From contig NZ_SESI01000002.1 of assembly GCF_006861655.1 (NCBI RefSeq), positions 594,775 to 658,774 on the forward strand: a stretch of DNA of 64,000 nt, given 5' to 3'. Within the stretch, counting starts at the first letter, position 1; each line of letters starts with the position of its first letter. A program made the translations under genes and the position numbers. The notes under the pieces are model-generated. The model did not search any database, had not been told where the DNA came from, and saw nothing but the letters and a program-made list of their open reading frames with translations. Shown one piece after another: positions 50,638 to 60,511 of the stretch. Origin of the DNA: Halonotius roseus (GTDB taxonomy: Archaea; Halobacteriota; Halobacteria; Halobacteriales; Haloferacaceae).

Positions 50638-52170
50638 TCACAACACGGCCGCCGCGATCGCCGGCGTCAGAAACGCCTCGATGAACGCGGCGACGACAAG
50701 GACGACCGCCAGCCCGAGCAACACCCGGTAGGCCAGCCGAAGCGTGTCGACAAGGGTGGTAACGGTCGCACCGCCGGTGAGGACGCCGAGGACGACAGCC
50801 GCGATATGGAACCCGAGCCCGCCGGCAACGAAGATGGCCGGCAGTTCGATGACGCCGTGGGGTGCCACCAACGCGAGAAACGCCGTCGAGTCAGTCACCC
50901 CATACAGCGCGCCGATCAGCCCGCCGTTGAGCAGCATGTCGACACCGGTGGGGACGCCGAGTGCCAGCCCGCCGAAGGCCGCTGTCGCCGACACGAGCCA
51001 GTTGTTGGCCGCCAACATGACGAACGTATCGACGGGGAAGGAGCCGAACACCAGTCCCGGCTCAGCAGGGGTCGGGATCTCCGCGCCGAAGCCGGCGGTC
51101 ACCTGGTAGCCGACGATCGCCGCGGCGGTGAAGACAGCCGTCGCAAACAGCACCGACAGCGGCGCGCGGCGGAGAAAGCCACCGAGGGCGACCAGCCCAT
51201 CGCGGAACGCGGCGACAAACCGAGTGCGGTGGGGTCGGTTCGTCGCGTGTTCGTCTGCGACTGTGTCGCTGTCAGCCGTGATCGGAAACGATCGGTCAGC
51301 GTAGAGCCCGAACTTGAAGATATCAAGAAACGGTAACAACAGCAGCGGCCCGACGATGCCGGATAGCTGTGAGACACCGAGCATCGAGAACAGCGATCCA
51401 AGGATCGAGAGCACCGCAAAGACCGTGAGGGCAACGAGGACGTAGCCGACGATCATCCACGGGCGGGCAACCGGCAGGCGCGCGCTGCGACGAATACCGC
51501 CGGCGAGCCCGACATCGTCGGCAACGATCGACTGGCCGGTAAACGCCAACAACAGCGAGCTGACGACGATCAGCCCGACGCCGAGTATCACCCCGACCGC
51601 GGTGGCGGCGAAACCCGCAGCCGGCGAGAGGGCAAACAGCCCCACGCCGATCACGATGGGAACAAGCCCGAGAAGGGTAAACACCGTCTGGAGGATCGAC
51701 AACCCGACAAACGAGGGCCAATCGTCGGCGAGCCCGCCGAGGGCCGCCCGAACCCCGTCGTCGCCGACGAGCGCCCCGTAGATGCCGTGAAGGACAGCGG
51801 CATTCGAGAGACCGCCGGCGACAACACCGACGAGAAGCGCGACGACGACCCCGCCGCCAAGCAGTGCGACAATACCCGGCGAGAACACGTTGCCGACGGC
51901 GGCTTCAAGCTCTGCCGGGATCGGTGGCGGTGTCGTTTCAAACGCCGCCGGGTCGAGATCGGTCGATTGGAGGAACGCTTCGAGTTCGGTCACCAGCGTT
52001 TCGAGACGGCCGTCACTCACGAGGAGCGCGAGGGCAGCACCGATCGCCACCACCAGCGGGACGCGAACGGTCGCGGTCAGCCCGATCCCGACCAGATAGA
52101 CCGGGAGCACGTCCGCTGGGCGGTCGACCAGGAGCCGAAGGCCGGTTTGGAGGGCAGATCCAACGGTCAC
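50638..52170 (-). CDS. Large membrane protein with C-terminal SpoIIM-like domain
   Basis: 510 residues, about twelve membrane helices. The C-terminal ~170 residues show the SpoIIM/DUF95 pattern: NNWLVSATAAFGGLALGVPTG, LLNGGLIGALYG and VAPHGVIELPAIFVAGGLG. The N-terminal part (~1-300) is a separate membrane region of the DUF7544/GPCR-unrelated type with Gly-rich repeats, including GGLSNAAVLHGIYGALVGDDG. It looks like two membrane modules fused. SpoIIM partners in bacteria bring cell-wall hydrolases to the septum; this archaeon lacks peptidoglycan, so the role here is unknown. Confidence 0.75.
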   Translation of the reverse strand: MTVGSALQTGLRLLVDRPADVLPVYLVGIGLTATVRVPLVVAIGAALALLVSDGRLETLVTELEAFLQSTDLDPAAFETTPPPIPAELEAAVGNVFSPGIVALLGGGVVVALLVGVVAGGLSNAAVLHGIYGALVGDDGVRAALGGLADDWPSFVGLSILQTVFTLLGLVPIVIGVGLFALSPAAGFAATAVGVILGVGLIVVSSLLLAFTGQSIVADDVGLAGGIRRSARLPVARPWMIVGYVLVALTVFAVLSILGSLFSMLGVSQLSGIVGPLLLLPFLDIFKFGLYADRSFPITADSDTVADEHATNRPHRTRFVAAFRDGLVALGGFLRRAPLSVLFATAVFTAAAIVGYQVTAGFGAEIPTPAEPGLVFGSFPVDTFVMLAANNWLVSATAAFGGLALGVPTGVDMLLNGGLIGALYGVTDSTAFLALVAPHGVIELPAIFVAGGLGFHIAAVVLGVLTGGATVTTLVDTLRLAYRVLLGLAVVLVVAAFIEAFLTPAIAAAVL

Positions 52171-52415
52171 ACGCCGATGTATATCGTGAGGGCTCCTAAT
52201 GGCTCCGACTCAGCGTGCAACCGAGCGGCGAGCACGCCGGAGACGGCGTTTTCCAGTCGAAACCGAGGGGGTTGGAATGGCGTCACACACCACGGGGAGC
52301 CACGTCGATGCCGAATCAGCATGTCGACGACGGTCGAGCAGGTCGAGGCCAAGTCGATCATGCCGACGACTCGCTCACCGCGGTCGTCAAGTACGTTCGC
52401 TACCAACAATCGCCA

Positions 52416-54476
52416 ATGAGTGACGCGGAGTCCGGGCCGCTTCAGCCCGACCGTCCGGGCGAGGATCACCCCTTCACTGTCGACGCGCCGTTCGAGCCCG
52501 CGGGCGACCAACCCGACGCCATCGAGCAGTTGGTCGCGGGCTACGAGTCGGGAATGGACGAACAAACCTTACTCGGCGTTACCGGCTCTGGGAAGACAAA
52601 CACGGTCTCGTGGGTTGTCGAGGAACTCGATACACCGACGCTCGTCTTGGCGCACAACAAGACGCTGGCCGCCCAGCTCTACGAGGAGTTTCGGGAGCTG
52701 TTCCCCGACAACGCCGTCGAGTATTTCGTCTCCTATTATGACTACTACCAACCCGAAGCGTACGTCGAGCAGACCGACACCTACATCGACAAGGATATGT
52801 CGATCAACGAGGAGATCGAGCGGCTGCGACACTCCGCGACCCGGTCGCTGTTGACGCGAGACGACGTGATCGTCGTCGCCAGCGTCTCGGCGATCTACGG
52901 GCTGGGCGATCCGAGCAACTACCGGGAGATGGCCCTCGAACTGACGACCGGCCAGCAGATCGACCGCGACGAGCTCCTTGCTCGGTTGGTCGATCTCAAC
53001 TACGAGCGCAACGACGTTGACTTCCAGCAGGGCTCTTTCCGGGTTCGGGGCGACACCGTCGAGATCTTTCCGATGTACGGCCGCTACGCCGTCCGCGTCG
53101 AGTTCTGGGGCGACGAGATCGACCGTCTGCTGAAGATCGATACACTCAACGGCGAGGTGCAATCCACCGAGCCAGCGGCCCTCATCCACCCCGCCGAGCA
53201 CTACTCGATTCCCGAGGGCACGCTTGAGCAAGCCATCGGGGAAATCGAGGAGCTGATGGAAGACCGCATCCGGTACTTCGAGCGCGAGGGCGACCTCGTC
53301 GCCGCCCAGCGGATCGAGGAGCGGACGACCTTCGATATCGAGATGCTGCAGGAGACGGGCTACTGCTCAGGTATTGAAAACTACTCTGTCCACATGTCGG
53401 ATCGGGAATCCGGCGAAGCCCCCTACACCCTGCTCGATTACTTCCCCGACGACTTCCTCTGTGTCGTTGACGAATCTCACGTCACCCTCCCGCAAATCAA
53501 GGGCCAATACGAGGGCGACAAATCCCGCAAGGATTCACTGGTCGAAAACGGGTTCCGGCTGCCGACGGCCTACGACAACCGCCCGCTGACCTTCGAGGAG
53601 TTCGAGGACAAAACCGAGCGAATGCTCTACGTGAGTGCGACGCCCGGTGACTACGAGATGGAGCACTCCGAACAAGTCGTCGAACAGATCGTCCGACCCA
53701 CCTACCTCGTCGATCCCGCCATCGAAACCGCACCCGCCACGGGCCAGATCGACGATCTCACCGACCGCATTGACGAGCGGATCGCACGCGACGAGCGAAC
53801 ACTGGTCACAACGCTCACCAAGCGGATGGCCGAAGACCTGACCGAGTATCTCGAAGAGAGCGGCGTCGATGTCGCCTACATGCACGACGAAACTGACACG
53901 CTGGAACGCCATGAGCTGATCCGAAGCCTCCGGCTCGGCGAGATCGACGTGTTGGTCGGGATCAACCTGCTGCGCGAAGGTCTCGATATCCCCGAGGTCT
54001 CGCTGGTGGCGATTCTCGATGCCGACCAAGAGGGGTTCCTCCGCTCGGAGACGACGCTCGTCCAGACGATGGGCCGGGCCGCCCGCAACGTCAACGGCGA
54101 GGTCGTCCTCTACGCCGACGAGACGACCGACGCGATGGAGGCCGCCATCGAGGAGACCCAACGCCGCCGCCGGATTCAACGCGAGTTCAACGAGGAGCAC
54201 GGCCACGAGCCGACAACGATTGACAAAGCCATCGGCGAAACGAACCTGCCGGGCTCGAAAACCGACACCGGCGGCGTCGCAGGCGATTCGCCGACGACCG
54301 ACGACGAGGCCGACCGGCAGATCGAACAGCTCGAAGATCGCATGCAGGAGGCCGCCAACAACCTCGAATTCGAGTTGGCCGCCAACATCCGTGATCGGAT
54401 TCGGGAGTTGCGACAGGAGTTCGATCTTGACGGCGGCGACGAGGGTGTTGCACCCGAAACGGAGCCCGAGTTCTGA
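52416..54476 (+). CDS. uvrB: UvrB, excision-nuclease helicase subunit
   Basis: The damage-verifying subunit of UvrABC. From ATG 52416 it has 686 residues. Seen in order: Walker [14 protein letters not shown], the beta-hairpin [21 protein letters not shown] split here in two, DESH box [22 protein letters not shown], motif [26 protein letters not shown], and the C-terminal UVR motif [20 protein letters not shown] that binds UvrC. Bacterial-type UvrB in haloarchaea is thought to have been acquired. uvrC lies 8 kb to the right; uvrA is not in the window. Confidence 0.97.
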   Translation: MSDAESGPLQPDRPGEDHPFTVDAPFEPAGDQPDAIEQLVAGYESGMDEQTLLGVTGSGKTNTVSWVVEELDTPTLVLAHNKTLAAQLYEEFRELFPDNAVEYFVSYYDYYQPEAYVEQTDTYIDKDMSINEEIERLRHSATRSLLTRDDVIVVASVSAIYGLGDPSNYREMALELTTGQQIDRDELLARLVDLNYERNDVDFQQGSFRVRGDTVEIFPMYGRYAVRVEFWGDEIDRLLKIDTLNGEVQSTEPAALIHPAEHYSIPEGTLEQAIGEIEELMEDRIRYFEREGDLVAAQRIEERTTFDIEMLQETGYCSGIENYSVHMSDRESGEAPYTLLDYFPDDFLCVVDESHVTLPQIKGQYEGDKSRKDSLVENGFRLPTAYDNRPLTFEEFEDKTERMLYVSATPGDYEMEHSEQVVEQIVRPTYLVDPAIETAPATGQIDDLTDRIDERIARDERTLVTTLTKRMAEDLTEYLEESGVDVAYMHDETDTLERHELIRSLRLGEIDVLVGINLLREGLDIPEVSLVAILDADQEGFLRSETTLVQTMGRAARNVNGEVVLYADETTDAMEAAIEETQRRRRIQREFNEEHGHEPTTIDKAIGETNLPGSKTDTGGVAGDSPTTDDEADRQIEQLEDRMQEAANNLEFELAANIRDRIRELRQEFDLDGGDEGVAPETEPEF

Positions 54477-54545
54477 GCGACAGCCGATGATCAAACGCTG
54501 GGAACCGCGGAAACGCCTTTGACTGTGCACCGTGAGAGGGTAGAT

Positions 54546-54830
54546 ATGGACTCATCGTCGGCCGACGCCAGCCCGCAGTTCGAGGAGATCGACCCGCCGC
54601 CGGCGGTCGACAACTGGCTCGATCTGATCGACTATCTCACCGGCGAACTCGCCGACAACGAGGAATCACTCGAATGCGAACTCGACGACGTAACCCTCGA
54701 TGTCCCGATGCGGATGAGCCCCGACGCCGAAACCGCCCGCTGGAAGTTCGACGGTGACGTAACCGTCAGCCTCGGCGAGGTGCGCGTCCCGCTCCGTGAG
54801 TGGCGCGAATACTGGCAAAACGCCGAGTAG
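54546..54830 (+). CDS. Small acidic hypothetical protein
   Basis: 94 residues, strongly acidic, with a helix NWLDLIDYLTGELADNEESL followed by beta-type text (ELDDVTLDVPMRM, WKFDGDVTVSLGEVRVPL) and a tail REWREYWQNAE. Its stop codon directly abuts the end of the SPFH gene: a 12-bp palindrome GAGTAGCTACTC (54825-54836) includes both stops. Family not recognised; it follows uvrB by 69 bp on the same strand. Confidence 0.65.
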   Translation: MDSSSADASPQFEEIDPPPAVDNWLDLIDYLTGELADNEESLECELDDVTLDVPMRMSPDAETARWKFDGDVTVSLGEVRVPLREWREYWQNAE

Positions 54831-55985
54831 CTACTCGGTCTCAACTTCGGGTTCGAGTTCTTCCTCGTCGTCGACCTCGACACCGACATTCGAGTGGTCG
54901 GCCTCCGTGAGATTCGTCAGCAGCTCGTCGATGTTGTCGAGACCCAGAATCGACCGCGTTTCCTCATCGAAATCCCTGCTTTCGAGGGCTGAGCCCGCCG
55001 ATTGTATGTCGCTGCCGCTGAGGTGGCCGCCGTAGCGACCGACCAGCGAGGTGAGTTCCTGCGGGATGATGAACGTCGAGGAGTCGCCCTCGCCGATGCG
55101 TTCGAGGCTCTCCATCCCGCGTTCGATGATCGCGCGTTCGCCCATCGCCTCGGCGGATTTGGCGCGCAGGACAGTCGAGATCGCATCACCCTGGGCTTCG
55201 AGGATCTGGCTCTGTTTGTCACCCTGCGACCGGATGATGTCGGCCTGTTTGTCACCCTCGGCAGTTTCGACAGCCGAGCGGCGTTCACCCTGGGCTTCGA
55301 GGATCATCGCCCGGCGGCGACGCTCGGCGGAGCTCTGTTCTTCCATCGCGCTTTTGACGCCAGCAGCGGGGCTGACCTCCCGGACTTCGACAGCTTCGAC
55401 ACTGATCCCCCACTCGTCGGTCGGCTCGTCGAGATCGCGGCGGATGCGGCTGTTGATCATCTCGCGCCGGGAGAGCGTGTCGTCGAGCTCCATATCACCC
55501 AACACGGCCCGCAGCGTCGTCTGGGCGAGGTTCGAGATCGCGGTCTCGTAGTCGTCGACCTCCAGGAAGGCCTTCTTCGCGTCGACGATCCGGTAGTAGA
55601 CGACGGCGTCAGCCGTGACCGGCGAGTTATCGCGGGTGATCGCTTCCTGTGGTGCCACGTCGATGACGCGCGTCCGAACGTCGAAGGCGTAGGTGCGGGA
55701 GACGAACGGCGGAACCAGATTGAGACCGGGTTCAAGCAGGCTGCGGTACTCGCCGAACACCGTCAGCGCGCGCTTCTCGTAGGCGTCGACGATCTCGACC
55801 GCGCTGACGAGCGTCACCGCAAGGACGAACAGCGCGAGAACACCGACCGCGACGATCGGATCGAGGCTGGCGAAGACCAACAGCCCGACGAGGGCAGCCC
55901 CGACGGCGGCCACCGTTCGCCAGACACCATCGGGGATGTCGTCGGTGAGGGCGGTGAGTTCTTCGAACTCCGAGCGGGAGGACAT
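54831..55985 (-). CDS. SPFH/band 7 (stomatin-like) membrane protein
   Basis: 384 residues. Two hydrophobic N-terminal helices (GVWRTVAAVGAALVGLLVFA; VGVLALFVLAVTLVSAVEIV) anchor an SPFH domain: YEKRALTVFGEYRSLLEPGLNLVPPF, QEAITRDNSPVTADAVVYYRI and SNLAQTTLRAVLGDMELDDTLSRREMINSRI. A long coiled coil (MEEQSSAERRRRAMILEAQGE, repeated QGDKQADI-like heptads) follows, then an acidic tail. Archaeal members form oligomers at the membrane and associate with NfeD or ClpP-type proteases; no NfeD gene is adjacent. Confidence 0.92.
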   Translation of the reverse strand: MSSRSEFEELTALTDDIPDGVWRTVAAVGAALVGLLVFASLDPIVAVGVLALFVLAVTLVSAVEIVDAYEKRALTVFGEYRSLLEPGLNLVPPFVSRTYAFDVRTRVIDVAPQEAITRDNSPVTADAVVYYRIVDAKKAFLEVDDYETAISNLAQTTLRAVLGDMELDDTLSRREMINSRIRRDLDEPTDEWGISVEAVEVREVSPAAGVKSAMEEQSSAERRRRAMILEAQGERRSAVETAEGDKQADIIRSQGDKQSQILEAQGDAISTVLRAKSAEAMGERAIIERGMESLERIGEGDSSTFIIPQELTSLVGRYGGHLSGSDIQSAGSALESRDFDEETRSILGLDNIDELLTNLTEADHSNVGVEVDDEEELEPEVETE

Positions 55986-56115
55986 ACCGGATCAAGGCGA
56001 TGGCGACACTTACGCCTATCCCCACAGCAGCGGTGTCAACGCGAAAGGGTGGCCCGTGAGCGACATGGTGCGGCACGAAAGGAGTGTTTTTGCGGCCGCG
56101 GAGCCGATAGGGTGT

Positions 56116-56649
56116 GTGTTCAGCCTCAACGCCCCCGTTCCGGGAGCCGTCAAGCGGCTCGCAAGCGACCTCCAGCCGCGGCTGCTCGATTTCGAGCAGG
56201 TTCGGGACGACCACACACTCGTCGTCAAACGGTTTCCCGAGGAGGAGTTGGCAAACGGCCATCCGGAGCACCAGCTGGCGACACTCCAAGAACGGCTGCG
56301 ACCGGTGATCGGTGGGCTGCCCGCAGTCGAAGCCAAGGTCGACGAGATCGGCGTCTTCGAGCAGCCGGTTCGTGGCGACGGCCCAGTGGTCTATCTCCGG
56401 GTTGACAGCCCCGGGCTCCGTCGGATTCATCGGACGCTGACCGACGCCTTTGGGGTGGTCGACGGGCTCGAAGGCGACGACTACACGCCACACGTCACCC
56501 TCGCACGCGGTGGGTCGACCGCGGCCGCGGCGGCCGCAGCACAGCTGCGAGAGCGGGAGATCGACCCGGTCACCTGGACGGTCTCCGAGCTCGTGATCTG
56601 GGACGCTCGCCACCGCGAGCCGGCGGCGCGGTTCGGGCTGCCAGCCTGA
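56116..56649 (+). CDS. 2'-5' RNA ligase / LigT-like phosphoesterase
   Basis: 177 residues, typical LigT length. The two histidine motifs are present: DDHTLVVKRF (first) and TPHVTLARG (second, HxTxxR-like). LigT proteins cut or form 2'-5' or 2',3'-cyclic RNA phosphate bonds. GTG 56116 is preferred because the haloarchaeal family starts with a short FSLNAPVPG strand that begins right there; earlier in-frame starts at 56065 (ATG) or 56056 (GTG) would add a variable N-terminus. Expression may share the gap with the divergent SPFH gene. Confidence 0.78.
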   Translation: MFSLNAPVPGAVKRLASDLQPRLLDFEQVRDDHTLVVKRFPEEELANGHPEHQLATLQERLRPVIGGLPAVEAKVDEIGVFEQPVRGDGPVVYLRVDSPGLRRIHRTLTDAFGVVDGLEGDDYTPHVTLARGGSTAAAAAAAQLREREIDPVTWTVSELVIWDARHREPAARFGLPA

Positions 56650-56666
56650 TCGGGAGCGGAACCTCC

Positions 56667-58028
56667 TTATCTGGATTCCAGCCGCATCGCCACCGGCTCC
56701 TTCGGGTGCATTGTCAACGACCCACGGAGATCGAGAGCGTCGCCGAGGTAATCGAGGCGGTACTCCTGGGCCACAGTCGCCAGGATCAACTTCGCTTCGA
56801 GCATCGAGAACTGCTTGCCGATGCAGTGTCGGGGGCCGCCACCGAACGGGAAGAATGAAAAGCGCGGCCGGTCGGCCGCCCGCTCCGGCGTCCAGCGATC
56901 AGGATCGAACTGTTTGGGGTTGTCATACCACCGCGACGACCGGTGGACGACCCACTGCGGCAACATCAGGCCGCTGCCGGCCGGAATGCGGTAGCCGCCG
57001 ATCTTCACATCGGCTGTCGCCTCACGGAACAGGGTGTACACCGGCGGGTAGAGCCGCATCGCCTCGTTGAGCACCTGCTCGGTGTACTCCAGCTGTCGGG
57101 CGTCGGCCGCTGTCGGCGTCGCACCGTCGAGTACCGAATCGAGTTCGGCGTGGAGACGACGCTCGACCTCGGGATGTTGGGAGAGCAGATACCAGGTGTA
57201 GGTCAGCATCAGCGCGGTCGTGTCGTGGCCGGCCAACAGCATCGTCATCATCTCATCGCGGATCTGCTGGTCGGTCTGCTCGCCGCGATCCTTCGCGCGG
57301 AGCAACAGCGAGAGTAGATCCATCGGCTCGTCGGTGTCGGCGTCGACGGGGGTCTCCGCACCCGCTTCGTAGCCACCTGCCCGGCGGTCGGCGACGATGT
57401 CGTCGATCACAGATTCGAGGTCGGCGATCGCCGCCCGGAACTCGCGGTTCTCGGCGGTCGGGGCCCAGTCGGGGATCAGCCGGCGGAACGGATCGGGCTC
57501 AAAGCGCGCACCCAGCGGTTCGAGATTTTCCTGAACTCGCTGAACCCGCTCCTCGCTGATATCGGTTCCCAGCATGGCAGTGACGATGATCCGCACCGTG
57601 AGCCGGGCCATCTCGATCTGGATGTCGAGACGATCGCCGTCGCTCCAGTCGCCGATCGCTGACTCAGTATGATCGACCATCATATCGCCGAGCGTCCGGA
57701 TGCGGCGGCCGTGGAAAGCCGGGTTCGCCAGCTGGCGTTGTTGTTGCCACGTCTCGCCCTCGCTCAACAGCAGGCCATCACCCAAGAGCTCGTAGATCGC
57801 GTCGTCGCCGAGATCCAGCTTCGGGAACCGGTCGGGTTCGGTGACGAGGACACGCTTGATGTCCTGTGGGTTTGTCAGCATATACAGCGGGATCGGGCCG
57901 AGATCGAAGGCGACGACATCACCGTAGGCGTCGGCACACGCCGTCATAAACTGGAAGGGGTCGTCGGCAAACTGCTGACCGTTACCGAACAGCGGAACAC
58001 CCTGCGGACCCGGGGGCCGAATACTCAT
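56667..58028 (-). CDS. Cytochrome P450
   Basis: A soluble P450 of 453 residues. The I-helix oxygen motif is LLAGHDTTALMLT, the K-helix ExxR is in VLNEAMRLYPPVY, and the haem-binding Cys is in FFPFGGGPRHCIGKQFSML. The N-terminal IRPPGPQGVPLFGNGQQF is a proline-rich hinge, and there is no membrane anchor, as in bacterial P450s. Redox partner is probably a ferredoxin; the 2Fe-2S ferredoxin at 7508 is a candidate. Substrate is unknown. The ATG at 58028 is 27 nt from a TATA box, and the 3' end is 18 bp from the LigT stop. Confidence 0.93.
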   Translation of the reverse strand: MSIRPPGPQGVPLFGNGQQFADDPFQFMTACADAYGDVVAFDLGPIPLYMLTNPQDIKRVLVTEPDRFPKLDLGDDAIYELLGDGLLLSEGETWQQQRQLANPAFHGRRIRTLGDMMVDHTESAIGDWSDGDRLDIQIEMARLTVRIIVTAMLGTDISEERVQRVQENLEPLGARFEPDPFRRLIPDWAPTAENREFRAAIADLESVIDDIVADRRAGGYEAGAETPVDADTDEPMDLLSLLLRAKDRGEQTDQQIRDEMMTMLLAGHDTTALMLTYTWYLLSQHPEVERRLHAELDSVLDGATPTAADARQLEYTEQVLNEAMRLYPPVYTLFREATADVKIGGYRIPAGSGLMLPQWVVHRSSRWYDNPKQFDPDRWTPERAADRPRFSFFPFGGGPRHCIGKQFSMLEAKLILATVAQEYRLDYLGDALDLRGSLTMHPKEPVAMRLESR

Positions 58029-58050
58029 AGATTCTGTTGGGGATGAACGA

Positions 58051-58059
58051 GATTAAGGG
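58051..58059 (-). promoter_or_regulatory. TATA box of the P450 gene
   Basis: Read on the minus strand, CCCTTAATC is centred 27 nt before the ATG at 58028, fitting a leaderless transcript. Confidence 0.55.
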
Positions 58060-58092
58060 TTCGGCCGACCGCCGGCGCGGCGTCAATTGGGG

Positions 58093-58305
58093 TCAGAAAA
58101 GCGCGCCAAGCAGCAGGAAACCACCGACCAGCAAAAGCAGGTACACCAGCCCGCCGAGCGCGTAGAGCTTCCCCAGCGGCTCATCCTCGAAGCCGGCCCG
58201 TGGCGACAACAGAAAGAAGATCATCGCCGGGGTCGCCGCGACGATCCGGCCGATATCCGCGAGGCCGTTGTCGAGATACGTCGCACGAACCTGATCGAGT
58301 CGCAT
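58093..58305 (-). CDS. Small membrane protein
   Basis: 70 residues with two hydrophobic segments (IGRIVAATPAMIFFLLSP; YALGGLVYLLLLVGGFLLLGALF) joined by GFEDEPLGKL. No family is recognised. It lies on the same strand as the P450, upstream by 64 bp, with the P450 TATA box in between, so it is probably separate. To its left the base composition changes to A+T-rich. Confidence 0.55.
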   Translation of the reverse strand: MRLDQVRATYLDNGLADIGRIVAATPAMIFFLLSPRAGFEDEPLGKLYALGGLVYLLLLVGGFLLLGALF

Positions 58306-58576
58306 TGAGAGAAGTGTTGCCGGTCATCCGCAAAAAGTTCTCGGGAGAAGCGATATAGTAGCACAACAGATGCCGATTTGTCTATCATAAGTTTGAGGCT
58401 CTTGCCTAACTGAGTGAAACAACAATCAAATTATTGATATTGTTACTGCTTGGCGTGCAAGATGGACAGCGCAGATCTCATAGAGAGATTAAGGCGATCA
58501 TAACGAACTCATCGAAAAAGTTCGGTGCGAAACGCGAACCTCAAAAAATCACGATTCCAGAAATCACAGATTCTAT

Positions 58577-59944
58577 TCAAACGAATGTAATTACAACCGG
58601 TACGGCATCCATCATTAAAATCCCAAACAGGCCTTGTCGTTTGATCGGCCACGTCGGTGCATCCCGAAGCGATTCCCACGCTGGGGCTGCGACCTCCAAG
58701 TCTGAGAAGTCCCGTTGTGGCTGTTGATCGTCACTCTCCGACTGCCGTTGCAGCTCTTCAATCCGCCGCTGTCGGCCTTCTTCCATCTTTTCATGGAGTC
58801 GCCAAAACGAATGGTACAACCAAAACACTGCCAAGGCGGCGTAGGCAGCGATCGGGGCAATATACAACACCACCCATGTGAGCCCAAGAAGCGTTGGCTC
58901 GATTCCGCCTTCCGGGAGATTAAGCAGCCCTTCAGCATAAAACCGATAGGCAACGTAGCTGCCAGCAACAGCTAAGATCACATTGATCCGGGTTGCGAAC
59001 CGTCCGAAATCCCGAAATCCGCCGTGGTCGTCGGGATGGAATGGCTGATAAGTGAGGATATCTCGCTGCAGCAACTCCGTGAACTTGTATACTAACAAAA
59101 ATACGTCATATAGCATAGCGATCACAAACAGCGTCATGATCGCATAGACCAGATAGGCAATCTCACCCCAGCCAGCCCATGGACTCACAATAACCGGCAA
59201 CAGCAGCGGGCCTAATGCGACAGCCAATGCAAAGGCCACCGACCGCGGGATAGATATGGTGCCAACAGTGAGTGTATCACCCAATGTAGACGTGAGTTCG
59301 CTGTAGAAATCATCGTAGGCAGGTCGTGAGACAATACTGGTGTCTTTCAACCGCATAAATAGATTCTCGGTCTTCAGAGCCAAACCATCGTAGATGAGAT
59401 GGCCAGCAATTAGAATAAACAGAAAATATCCCGCCTGAACAGTCATCGCTGGATCGCCATTGCTTCCAGTTGTTGTCAAGGCGTGGTAAACCGCGTAGGC
59501 AGTGCCCGCGATCAAGGGCCCTGCTGTTGCAAAAAACATCATGCTACGATGCATCCCAGACCCGCGTATTACAGACGCTAACAGTCGATACACGAGATAT
59601 GCCCATACGAACCCAACGCCAATTCCGCCAATGAGAACCACCCCACCCCGGAGAGTTGCCTCTGGAAGCGCAAAGTTGAGCTCACCAGTTACTATAGCTC
59701 GAGTGAAATTGATACCAAAATACAACACCATCGTGACCCCCAGGTATGTTGGGAGATGCCTTAGCAGCAATCGTGTGATCCCGGTGGTAAACTGTATGGC
59801 AGGCTGCTCAGTTGCCGTTTCGTCCGTAGGCTCTTTGACTGAATCAAATGGCAAGACGGCACAGGCTCGATAAAATGGACCGTCTTCGCCTGTCCAACGT
59901 TCCCAATGTGACTTCTGTGCCAACTCCGTATTCTCGTCGGGCAT
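58577..59944 (-). CDS. Large hypothetical membrane protein in an AT-rich patch
   Basis: 455 residues with about ten hydrophobic segments, e.g. VTMVLYFGINFTRAIVTG, GVVLIGGIGVGFVWAYLVY, AYAVYHALTTTGSNG, ILIAGHLIYDGLALK, SVAFALAVALGPLLLPVIV, AYLVYAIMTLFVIAMLYDVF and TLLGLTWVVLYIAPIAAYAALAV (split). The C-terminus is a helix with charged repeats (EEGRQRRIEELQRQS). Third-position bases are visibly richer in A/T than in the neighbours, and codons such as ATA and AAT appear that are rare elsewhere in the window. This suggests transfer or an accessory gene. No family is recognised. Confidence 0.7.
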   Translation of the reverse strand: MPDENTELAQKSHWERWTGEDGPFYRACAVLPFDSVKEPTDETATEQPAIQFTTGITRLLLRHLPTYLGVTMVLYFGINFTRAIVTGELNFALPEATLRGGVVLIGGIGVGFVWAYLVYRLLASVIRGSGMHRSMMFFATAGPLIAGTAYAVYHALTTTGSNGDPAMTVQAGYFLFILIAGHLIYDGLALKTENLFMRLKDTSIVSRPAYDDFYSELTSTLGDTLTVGTISIPRSVAFALAVALGPLLLPVIVSPWAGWGEIAYLVYAIMTLFVIAMLYDVFLLVYKFTELLQRDILTYQPFHPDDHGGFRDFGRFATRINVILAVAGSYVAYRFYAEGLLNLPEGGIEPTLLGLTWVVLYIAPIAAYAALAVFWLYHSFWRLHEKMEEGRQRRIEELQRQSESDDQQPQRDFSDLEVAAPAWESLRDAPTWPIKRQGLFGILMMDAVPVVITFV

Positions 59945-60201
59945 AGTTTTGTTGAGCTATAGCTCTAATTTTAAATTTATGCTCCTCAACATGGACTGTT
60001 GGATGTACTTCAACGACCTCACAGACACGCTCCCTGTTACCCTAACTGCCATTCAGCGATAAATATCATCGAAAACAAATAGGGTCGGCCTGCTGCATAC
60101 ATCTTCTATATCTTGCACAGCTCGATCCCTCAGCTTTGAGATAGGTACTACTGTTTCACTATCTTCGGTAAGAGGCAAGGTCAAATTGGCCTCAACGACG
60201 A

Positions 60202-60459
60202 CTAAATCGGCTCATCCGGCTCGTTGCTCTCAGCGACCGACTGGGCTTCCGTCGCATACCGCTCCTGTTGGTCGGGATCGACCGGGGCAAGCTCGTCCTC
60301 GTCGACCTCGATCGCGGCGGTGATCGGCTCGCTCCGCTGTTGGAGCAGCGTCGCCGACAGCTCCTTGCGGAGCTGCTTGGTGCCGTCGGTCGTCGCATAC
60401 ACAAAGGAGATCAGATTACGGTCGTCGTACTCGCGTTCGACCAGCCAGAGCCGTGGCAT
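60202..60459 (-). CDS. Small hypothetical protein
   Basis: 85 residues: MPRLWLVEREYDDRNLIS and FVYATTDGTKQLRKELSATLL suggest a strand-helix fold, followed by a long acidic C-terminus rich in Glu/Asp. ATG 60459 is chosen over a start at 60483 because the shorter form begins with the MPRLWLV strand. The gap to its left (59945-60201) is AT-rich and empty. Confidence 0.6.
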   Translation of the reverse strand: MPRLWLVEREYDDRNLISFVYATTDGTKQLRKELSATLLQQRSEPITAAIEVDEDELAPVDPDQQERYATEAQSVAESNEPDEPI

Positions 60460-60511
60460 ACTCGGTGGTGGATAGCCGGCCAAATGGAACTATCGGCTCA
60501 GAGAAAGGGGA

